A DNA stretch of 64,000 nucleotides from Aquanectria penicillioides (Eukaryota > Ascomycota > Sordariomycetes > Hypocreales > Nectriaceae): the NCBI GenBank assembly GCA_003415625.1, contig PYIU01000007.1:3472001-3536000 (forward strand), read 5' to 3'. The position numbers and the translations under genes are program-made. A model generated the notes under the pieces. It was given only the letters and a program-made list of their open reading frames with translations, was not told the origin of the DNA and did no database searches. This document shows, piece after piece, positions 56,631-64,000 of this stretch (within the stretch, counting starts at the first letter, position 1; each line of letters begins with the position of its first letter).

Positions 56631-57986
56631 TTAGTCGGTGGGCGTAGCGGAAGTAGAGGCCAGGGTGGCGGTGGCGGACGAACACACGCATCCGGTGCCG
56701 GACAAGCTGGTGACCGGGGGAGCGTTGCAGGTAGCCTCAGTGGTCTTGGCGACGTAGGTGCTGGTGGCGGTCTCGGCGACGAGCTGGGCCTTGACGAGGA
56801 CGGGGATGATCTGGCCGGTGGACAGCGAGAAGGAGCGGTGGTTCAGGGTGGTGAGGAGCTTGCTGATCTCGCCGGAGTGGCTGGTGATGCTGATCCAGGT
56901 CTTGCTGTCGTTGACGAAGACGTCGTCGAGGACGACCTTGCTGCGGGCGAGCTGGGCGGCGGTGGTCTCACCCTCGGTGCCGGTCCAGAGCTTGTCGAAC
57001 TCGGAGAAGTGGTCTTCGAACTTGCAGTTGGGGTTGAGAGAGCGGATGTAGGTCTTGTTGGAGCGGTGGTCGCAGGTGTGGATGCTGATGCTCTCGCGGA
57101 AGAGCTCCTTGACGGTGGGGTAGAAGCGGTGCGAGTGGGGGAGGTCCAGGCTGGCAAAGGTCTCACGGGCGGTGATGACGCAGCGGGCCAGGGGAGAGGT
57201 GTAGTACGACTCAAAGTAGGGCATGCCGTGCTCCTCGAAGCGCGACTTGAAGTACTTGTTGGCCTTGTAGGCCTGCTGAAGACCGGCATTGGTCAGGAGG
57301 GCATCCTGCCAGACAGCAGTGCCGTTGCCGGTGAGCTCGGACCAGTAGCACTAGCGAAGTTGTTAGTCTCTGAATATAGGCTTTATATCTGTGTATCCGT
57401 ATATAGGTAGTGTATAGGTAAGCATAGGTGTAGTTGTATATGTCGACGTATATGTATACACAGTATCATGGGGGCAGGGTGGTTCATGGATAGGATGTGC
57501 TGCTTACGTTCCAGGCGGGAGTGCCATAGTAGGTCTCGGCAGCATTGTGCCAGCCCTCACCGTGACGGCCCATGACGAGGACCTTGTACTGGGCGTCGCT
57601 GCCAGCGTGCTTGTTGAGGTACTCGACATACTTCTCAAAGCGCTCCCACTGGGTCTTGTAGCCCTTGGGGTAGCCGCACTTGGCACTCTGCTTGGGATCA
57701 GTGGGGTAGCTGACGTTGTAGAGGCCAAAGTTCCACGAGGCCTGGGTTGAGAGACGAGAACGTGTGTTAGTCGGATGAATCGGGATACAGAGACGCATTC
57801 AGGATCCAATTGGGGTAGAATGAAACTCACATAGTCAAAGCCGGAGGCGACGGTGGAGGCGTTGTCCTGCATGAAGAAGCCCTCGACGGACGAGTACTGG
57901 ATCTGCTTGCCCTCAATGTGCTTCCAGTTGACGGCCATGGCGGAGGGCGCAAAGGCCAGGGCGGAGGAGAGCAGAGACAGCTTCAT
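56631..57986 (-). CDS. Secreted histidine-phosphatase superfamily protein (PGAM-like, PMU1/DET1 type)
   Basis: Three minus-strand exons (57831-57986, 57508-57741, 56631-57350; introns 89 and 157 bp, all phase 0) give 369 residues. The core motif 'LVMGRHGEGWHN' carries the phosphate-accepting His (RHG). 'YYTSPLARCVITARETF' holds the second Arg; 'ITSHSGEISKLLTTL' has the second catalytic His; 'FRESISIHTCDHR' is typical of the fungal PMU1-like branch. The N terminus from ATG 57986 (MKLSLLSSALAFAPSAMA) is a signal peptide. The frame continues upstream 29 codons to ATG 58073 with a second hydrophobic stretch, so a longer membrane-anchored form is possible. The C terminus is a Ser/Thr/Ala-rich stretch. 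It probably removes phosphate from small molecules or proteins outside the plasma membrane. Codons are strongly GC-ending, as in well-expressed genes. Confidence 0.88.
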
Positions 57987-59579
57987 GGCGATTTCGGAGA
58001 TTGTCGAGCTGGCAAGGTAGTAGACGAGGGGCAGGTTGCACAGGAACAGCAGGGCGATCAAGAGAGGACGCATGACGGCGGTTTATGTATTCGCGCGCGC
58101 ACGGCGACGACGACAACGACCCGGTGGATTGGATCCGCGGGATTAGGATGGTCCCATCGGGGGAGGGTTCTGGATCCGAGGGCGATCCCGAGAGTGGTGA
58201 CGGGCGTGCGAAGGGTTCCCCGATCCAAGGACTGGGTCTGCGTGATGCGTGATGCGTGTGCGTCTGAGTCGGCGTCGGTTCTTGGGTCCGTCACGATCCT
58301 AGGCATTGGAGCAAAAGATTCTCCGCCGTGGTGTGAGATGAGCTTCAGGGCCCCGACGACTTCGCCGGCCCGTCGCTGGAATGCCGCCTGGCGGCCTCGG
58401 CCAATCAATCGGGAACGTGGCGGGCGGGGGTGGAGCCGCACAGCGTCCCGCAGCGTCCCACTGAGCCCCAGTGCGTCCCAGTTCGTCCCAGTGCCCGCTG
58501 CAGCGCACCGCAAACCTCCAAGGGGGGGAACCCTTCGGTGAGAAGATATCGACAAGGCCGGAGATGAGGCTTCGGCCGCTAGAACAGAAACTGGAAAAAC
58601 GGCCGGGTCGCACGCGCAGGTACGCGGCCGTTTTCTTGTTGACAGCACGAACTGCCAGGACTGCAGGCTCCTCTCTGCACGCGATCCGGCACAGGCACAA
58701 ACAAACGTGGGCGCCTCCCAGCCGCTTCATAGGCGTAAAGTGCTTTGTCTGCCACTGAGTCCCCAGCACCGCGCAAGCGTTCCCAGTGGGTGCTGTGTGG
58801 ATATGGTTGTAATTGCTGCCAGTTGACCCATGTTCTACACCCATACATGGCAATCAATGGGGAACTCGACGAAATTCACATGCTAAAAAAAAGATAAGCA
58901 GCGTGGCGGAGGCTTTACGTGTAGACACTCATTCGTATTGCACTTTGGGGGGCTTGTTTATTAACCCATCCACGAAGAATTCACTTGTCAATGCATGGCT
59001 GCATGGCAACTCAAGTAGCTGATGGTCCTGTCAGACAGATCTAGCATTATAGCCTGTAAATTTGAGCACTGCTCACCAACCCCTAGCTCCCCTATACAAC
59101 CTTGGCAGTATTGACAGCTTCTCCTACAGCTAGCTAGCTACACCTTGGTACCTAACAGCATAGGGAGCTGGCTCTAGCAAACTGCTCCAGCAAAAAAACT
59201 GTTCCCAACTAAAACCACGGCCCACGCGCCAATCAGATCATCATCTGTCCATTCGTCGAAATTGTTAGACCAGTTTCCCCAACGAAAGCGCGCCCGCAAA
59301 CCCGAACCCGCCCCCTAATTAAAATCGTACCGGACCGAACCAAACGTTTCAACGAAGCTTAAACAGATTTTGAGCCTCAAACTCGCAACCAAGAACAGAA
59401 AAACCGCGCCCACGTGGACTGACGCTCACCGAGAGATACCCGCCTTCACTCTCCCGTTTGGTCAATTTCGCTGCTCGTCGTTGATACAAGGGCAAAAAAA
59501 AAAAGCCTGTATCGCAGAACCAGCAGCCTTGCCCCCTTGTTTGCGTGCCACAAAGCCCGAGGCCCACGTTGTCATCGCA
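57987..59579. other. Divergent promoter region, GC-rich
   Basis: 1.6 kb between the phosphatase (minus) and cytidylyltransferase (plus). It contains a 10-bp tandem repeat array (58441-58490) and a short GCGTGAT duplication near 58240-58256. The long open frames here are a consequence of high GC and are not called. Confidence 0.55.
58441..58490 (+). repeat. Five-unit 10-bp tandem repeat
   Basis: Units CAGCGTCCCG, CAGCGTCCCA, CTGAGCCCCA, GTGCGTCCCA and GTTCGTCCCA are in perfect 10-bp register, one helical turn apart, about 455 bp upstream of the phosphatase start. Copies differ by a few bases. Confidence 0.75.
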
Positions 59580-61270
59580 ATGTCATCAGCCGACATCGAC
59601 CCCGCCAACTCGACCGAGGGGCTTCACCTCGAAGGCGAGCCCGAGCCTGAGCTGCTCGAGGGCCGCATCTGGGTTGATGGCTGCTTCGATTTCTTCCACC
59701 ATGGTATTTTTTTTTTCTTTTTTTTAATTCCTACTCGCTTCGCCTCGCCTCGTCTCCCCCCGGACTCGCTTTGCGTCAGCTAACTCTTCACCGCAGGTCA
59801 TGCTGGCGCCATCGTCCAGGCCCGCCAGCTTGGCACCGAGCTCTATGCTGGCGTCCACTCAGACGAGGAAATCCTCGCCAACAAGGGTCCTACTGTGATG
59901 ACCCTCGAAGAACGGTACTATACCCTTTATTTATTTTATTTTTTTTTCATCTTTTTTTCTAATTCTTTCTCTTCTTGTTTGCTTTGTTATGTTACTCTCG
60001 GCCATCTGTTGCCGAGTGGTGGTTGCATAAAGCCTCGTTTTCAACCTTCACCGTACTGACGTAGAAATGACAGCCTTGCTGCAACCGACGCCTGCAGATG
60101 GGTTACTCGCTCCGTCGGCAGTGCTCCTTACGTCACTTACCTGCCGTACATCACCCACTACGGCTGCAAATATGTCGTCCACGGCGACGACATCACCTCT
60201 GACAGCGATGGCAACGACTGCTACCGCTTCGTCAAGGAGGCCGGCCGTTTTAAGGTCGTCAAGCGTTCGCCTGGCATCTCCACCACCGACCTCGTGGGCC
60301 GCATGCTGCTGTGCACCAAGACGCACTTTATCAAGTCGTTTGAGAAGCGCCTCGCCGGCGAGGAGGGCGACGGCACCGAGGACGATCGTAAGGCTGACGC
60401 TCAGGCCATGATGGACCGCATGAGACTCTACGCCACCGACGCCTCCGGCAAGGCCCCCGGCGCCGATGTCTGGTTCTGGTCCGCGTCCGGCCCGGCCAAG
60501 GCTGCAGACACCGAGGAGGAGAAGGGCTCGTTCCGGCAGTTAATTGAGGGCCCTGGTCCCAAGCCCGGTCAGCGTGTCGTGTATGTGGATGGTGGCTATG
60601 ATCTGTTCTCCAGCGGCCACATCGAGTTCCTGCGCCGCGTTGTCATCGCCGAGGAGGAGTTGGCCCGCGCTGATGGCTGGTACTCAGAGCAGGCCGTCAA
60701 CGAGCGCAAGGGCAAGGGCGAAGACTATCCCCCAGCCTACGTTGTGGTAGGCGTCCACGAGGACTATGTCATCAACCAGTGGAAAGGCGTCAACTACCCC
60801 ATCATGAACATCTTTGAGCGAGGCCTCTGTGTCTTACAGTGCAAGGTGAGACTCCCTTGGTTCCCCGTCTCCGTTTCAACTCCCCCTTGTCTTCCCCGCA
60901 CAAACTAACCGCCCCTACCCAGTACATCAACGCCGTCGTCTTTGGCGCTCCCTTCACCCCTACAAAGACATATCTGACCTCGCTCCCGCGGGGCACTCCC
61001 GACGCCGTCTACCACGGGCCGACGTCCTTCATGCCGCTGACATACGACCCGTACACAGCGCCCAAGGCCATGGGCATCTACCGTGAGATCGGCGAGCACA
61101 CCTTTTCCCACGTCAACGCGGGCGAGATCGTGCAGCGTATCATGAAGAGCCGAGACATGTACGAGGCTCGTCAGCGGGCCAAGGGCATGAAGGCCGAGGT
61201 GGAGGCTGCGGCACGCGAGCGTGAGATTATGGAGGAGGAGCAGCGCAAGCGAGAGGCCGACAGGTCGTAA
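59580..61270 (+). CDS. ECT1: Ethanolamine-phosphate cytidylyltransferase
   Basis: Four exons (59580-59703, 59797-59914, 60074-60845, 60923-61270; introns 93, 159 and 77 bp) give 453 residues. The enzyme makes CDP-ethanolamine from CTP and phosphoethanolamine, the rate-setting step of the Kennedy pathway to phosphatidylethanolamine, in the cytosol or at the ER surface. There are two cytidylyltransferase folds. The first begins 'RIWVDGCFDFFHHGHAGAI' with an HxGH nucleotide motif and includes 'RSPGISTTDLVGRML' (the RTxGxSTT element) and 'YVTYLPYITHYGCKYVVHGD'. The second begins 'VVYVDGGYDLFSSGHIEFL', where HxGH is SxGH, and ends 'NVPYITHYG'-type region replaced by 'AVVFGAPFTPTKTYLTSL'. The C terminus is a highly charged helix. 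Splicing inside 'HHG|HAG' confirms the first intron. Introns are T-rich. Confidence 0.95.
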
Positions 61271-61300
61271 TCGGGTGTGTGTGGCTTTCGGCAGCCGTAG

Positions 61301-61333
61301 TGGTGGTGTTGGTGGTGTTGGTGGTGTTGGTGG
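61301..61333 (+). repeat. 9-bp minisatellite (TGGTGGTGT)n
   Basis: Three and two-thirds perfect units, 30 bp after the cytidylyltransferase stop, in the 3' UTR. On transcription it gives a G-rich U/G tract. Confidence 0.85.
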
Positions 61334-62890
61334 CAACGGCCATGGTTATGGGAAGTGGTAATATGTCGTAGCGTCATCCTTGCGTACCCTATCAACTAAT
61401 CGTAGAGTGAAGGAGAGTCAAATCGTGTGCCTTCAACAGGCCTTGAAGACACAAGACAGGGGGGAACTATCCAGTTAGACAAAAGCACCAGCGACGAATG
61501 ACGCAAATTGTATTTGAGCCGTGACGCCAAGCCAGGTCACGCTGTGAGTCGAGCGTGACGTGACACACCTGCGAGCTAAGCTGGCACCTGGCCTAATCTC
61601 TCCCATCAGTGTAATCTTGGAGAATCGAAAGTTGATTCGTACACCGCTAGAACGGGCCCTGTTTTGTTTGTATCTTGTCGTTTGCAAGGGATTGACTCTT
61701 TTGTGCAGGTTTACTCTGTTCTCACTGACCAGAACTCTCAAGCACGGAGACATTGTCTCAACAATGGGACATCAATTGTGAACCCCTCCCATCCATTATG
61801 CTTCCGACCACAAGCTCCCGTCTCAACAATCCAACCTTCCATCTTACCTTTGACACATCGGATCGCCGATACTCCTCTGCAGGTCCCATGTAATGCGACC
61901 CATCCAAAGCATCCGTGCCTCCCCCGGACTCTAGGGTAGTTTAAAGCTGGGAACGCCGCTCGCAGGAAGATGCCCCCCCAAAAAGCATGACCTCATAAGC
62001 CGCCGCGCGTTTGTGAGAATGGCAATTCACGGCTACTCACGGTCAAAGGCCCAATTCCGCCCTTACACAAAACAGAAGCACCGAACTCTGAGCGAGGTGC
62101 ATGTCCATATTGTAGATAACAAACCCTCCGAAATCCTGTCTCGTCAGAAATGATAGGCTGAACGGATATGTGCAATTGAGGTCCGTGGTGGGATTGGGGA
62201 TGCACTCCCGGATATTTTCTGTTTTCCTTGATACGATCTTGAACGCCCGCTTGCACCTAGATACCTGTAGCCTCTCAAGTCCAGCCGCCCCGTCGCGCCA
62301 TTGAGCCGATTCTTTGTGCGGGTTGTCAAGGATTGGGCGCGTGCTCACTTGCGCCCTGTCGGTGGGGCTACTCGGTTTTGCTTCCGCACCGACCGGGAAG
62401 TTTCAACAACTCCCTCCGCCGCCCGTGACCGAGAGTTTCCCGTCGCACAGATTGGGGGGGGCAACAATGGTCGAAAAAATGAAAAGGCCGTGCAATTGGG
62501 AAGACCAGCAGGACATTGGAAAGAAATAGTACCGAGTCAACGGTGAATGAAAAAAAAAAAAAACCTTGTGTCGTCCCACGGCTTAAACCACCATCGTCCA
62601 TCCGTTGTCCGAGAAGTGGAGTCGAGACGGAGGACACCCCCAGTAATGTGGTTCCCCCTTGATAGCGGCGGAGCGGTTGGCTGGGGTTCCTGTTGCTTTG
62701 TGCGTGGATGACTAGCCAAAAGCCATCGTTATCAACGCCGGCGCCGCCCTCGGCGCGGGCAGAGGCGGGATATCGATTTGCATGCCAACCCCGTTCACTT
62801 GCTGTTCCGTCACCTGCCACGCATCTGGCACAAGTGGAGGCCAGAGGCTCAAGGGCTTGTCCGCTATAAAGTTACCTCCGGCGCCCCAGG

Positions 62891-62897
62891 TGACTCA
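62891..62897. promoter_or_regulatory. TGACTCA, Gcn4/CPC1-type general amino-acid control site
   Basis: Perfect palindromic bZIP site 21 bp after TATAAA and 170 bp before the aminotransferase ATG. Amino-acid biosynthetic genes in fungi are activated through such sites by Gcn4/CPC1/CpcA under amino-acid starvation; the position here fits that. Confidence 0.65.
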
Positions 62898-62996
62898 GTT
62901 CTCGAACTCCTTGAACCTTCTCTCCGTAAACCGTGTTAGTTTGTGCTTGACGTGTGTGCTTGTACAACCGCCCCGAAAACTCAGCCTGTCTTGGTC

Positions 62997-63003
62997 TGAG
63001 TCA
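62997..63003. promoter_or_regulatory. TGAGTCA, second bZIP site in the leader
   Basis: TGAGTCA (reads TGACTCA on the other strand), 64 bp before the ATG, probably within the 5' UTR. It pairs with the site at 62891-62897, 100 bp apart. Confidence 0.5.
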
Positions 63004-63066
63004 CCCAGTTACCACCGCCAACAACACCACCTCCCAGCATCTTCAATTGAGCATCCCATCATCACA

Positions 63067-64000
63067 ATGGCTCCCTCTGCTGTCCAAAGCCAGGATACCA
63101 GCCTGGCATCTGCTACCATCCAAAAGAAGGAAGTCCAGCCCACCTTCTCCAATGGCCATTCCACCCAAGCTCCTCTCGATGCCTCCAAGCTCACCTACAC
63201 CTACACCACGAACCCTCGCGCTGTCCCCGAGGAGGCTCTCGCCCATGCTGGTGACGAGACCATTGCCACTGACCACATGGTGCTTGCGTCTTGGAAGGCA
63301 TCCACCGGCTGGTCCAACCCCGAGCTTAAGCCCTATGGTCCCCTGAACCTCATGCCTACAGCCTCCGTCTTGCACTATGCCACCGAGTGCTTTGAGGGTC
63401 TCAAGGTGTACCGCGGCTACGATGGCAAGCTGCGCATCTTCCGCCCAGACCGAAATGCTGCCCGACTGCGCATGTCCTCTGAGCGAATTTCCCTGCCAAC
63501 CTTTGAACCTGCCGAGATTGAGAAGCTCATGATCGCTCTGTTGTCTGTCGACGGCACCAAGTGGCTCCCCAAGGATCGTGCTGGCAGCTTTCTGTATATT
63601 CGCCCTACCATCATTGGCACTGCCCCTCAGCTTGGCGTCGGAGCCCCCAAGGAGGCTCTGATGTACATCATTGTCACCTACATGCCCCGACTGGACGCCC
63701 CTCCAGGCGGCATGCGCTTGCACACTTCTCCCGAGGACATGGTTCGTGCCTGGGTTGGCGGATTCGGTTATGCCAAGGTCGGCGCCAACTATGGCCCTTC
63801 TCTGCTTGCCACGGCCGAGGCCCGCACCCGCGGGTTCCACCAAATTCTCTGGTTGTATGGCCCCCAGGCCGAATGCACTGAGGCCGGCGCCAGCAACTTT
63901 TTTGTTGTGTGGAAGCGAAAGGATGGCAAGAAGGAGATCATTACCGCTCCTTTGGACGACAAGTTGATCCTGGATGGTGTTACTCGAAGAAGCTGCCTCG
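63067..64000 (+). CDS. Branched-chain amino-acid aminotransferase (class IV), 5' part
   Basis: Uninterrupted frame of 311 codons from ATG 63067 to the window end, where the gene is cut. The enzyme transfers the amino group between leucine/isoleucine/valine and 2-oxoglutarate using PLP. Signs: 'DHMVLASWKASTGWSNPEL', 'LNLMPTASVLHYATECFEGL' with the Tyr/Glu region of fold type IV, 'IFRPDRNAARLRMSS', 'GFGYAKVGANYGPSL' with the Schiff-base Lys near residue 237, and 'AECTEAGASNFFVVWKR'. All agree with the BAT1/BAT2 family. The N terminus (MAPSAVQSQDTSLASATIQ) is not a strong mitochondrial presequence, so a cytosolic form is likelier. CAAAATGG-like context (CACAATGG) supports the start. Upstream TGASTCA sites fit amino-acid control. 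Codons are strongly GC-ending. Confidence 0.93.
   Translation, partial: MAPSAVQSQDTSLASATIQKKEVQPTFSNGHSTQAPLDASKLTYTYTTNPRAVPEEALAHAGDETIATDHMVLASWKASTGWSNPELKPYGPLNLMPTASVLHYATECFEGLKVYRGYDGKLRIFRPDRNAARLRMSSERISLPTFEPAEIEKLMIALLSVDGTKWLPKDRAGSFLYIRPTIIGTAPQLGVGAPKEALMYIIVTYMPRLDAPPGGMRLHTSPEDMVRAWVGGFGYAKVGANYGPSLLATAEARTRGFHQILWLYGPQAECTEAGASNFFVVWKRKDGKKEIITAPLDDKLILDGVTRRSCL

Larger units (their letters stand above)
61271..63066. other. Intergenic region before the aminotransferase
   Basis: 1.8 kb without a supported gene. It includes a 9-bp minisatellite just past the cytidylyltransferase stop, TATAAA at 62865-62870 and two TGASTCA sites listed separately. Poly-A run at 62549-62562. 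Confidence 0.55.

Noticed and set aside
56469..57410. Plus-strand open frame of 313 codons
   Set aside because: Gly/Val/Leu-rich antisense of the GC-biased histidine-phosphatase gene, whose motifs and introns are clear on the minus strand.
58058..58853. Several long overlapping frames on both strands in the GC-rich promoter block
   Set aside because: High GC removes stop codons; no motifs, and sequence is Arg/Pro-rich in every frame.
1..64000. CRISPR arrays, insertion sequences, rRNA operon, PKS/NRPS/terpene synthase core genes
   Set aside because: None seen; the DNA is eukaryotic and no such sequences were recognised in any frame.

Overview
The window is chromosomal DNA of a filamentous ascomycete (Pezizomycotina, probably Sordariomycetes and perhaps Hypocreales; the order is a guess). 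The evidence is multi-exon protein genes with 45-160 bp introns using GTRNGT donors and YAG acceptors, a tRNA with a canonical nuclear intron, and typical fungal families: Zn2Cys6 regulators, PDR-type ABC and MFS transporters, an HsbA-type cell-wall protein and fungal NLR-type N-terminal domains. Exons were joined by hand from splice consensus, frame continuity and family resemblance. No database search was run.

Layout. 1-10.7 kb: accessory DNA with a decayed Dal5-like MFS relic, a secreted GH39-like glycosidase, an SDR, a fungal_trans_2-type regulator and a Zn2Cys6 pseudogene. 11.3-22 kb: a P450, then a Zn2Cys6 regulator divergent from a full-size PDR ABC transporter, with several CGG/CCG palindromes in the gap. 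22.6 kb: tRNA-Pro(CGG) with an intron. 23-31 kb: small Zn2Cys6 protein, an isochorismatase-fold protein divergent from a DHA1 MFS, another Zn2Cys6 regulator and an HsbA-like protein. 32-38 kb: an ACS-family MFS, a gene-poor stretch and a single-pass membrane protein with a Cys-rich ectodomain. 38.5-47.2 kb: Zn2Cys6 regulator, DHA2 MFS, an MDR oxidoreductase with a CGG triple repeat upstream, and an S10 serine carboxypeptidase. 47.7-53.1 kb: three neighbouring genes resembling free-standing domains of fungal NLR/heterokaryon-incompatibility proteins. 53-56.3 kb: gene-poor, with a second stop-riddled relic. 56.6-64 kb: GC-rich, codon-biased conserved genes: a secreted histidine phosphatase, ethanolamine-phosphate cytidylyltransferase and a branched-chain aminotransferase cut by the window end.

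Working together. The left 53 kb looks like an accessory, transporter- and regulator-rich region; no PKS, NRPS or terpene synthase core gene is visible. The best functional groupings are regulator plus PDR pump (13.4-21.9 kb), regulator plus DHA2 MFS plus MDR reductase (38.5-44.6 kb), isochorismatase-like protein plus MFS (24.7-27.3 kb), and the NLR-like trio. Several stops in the two main pseudogenes can be explained by C-to-T change at CpA, the preferred context of repeat-induced point mutation.
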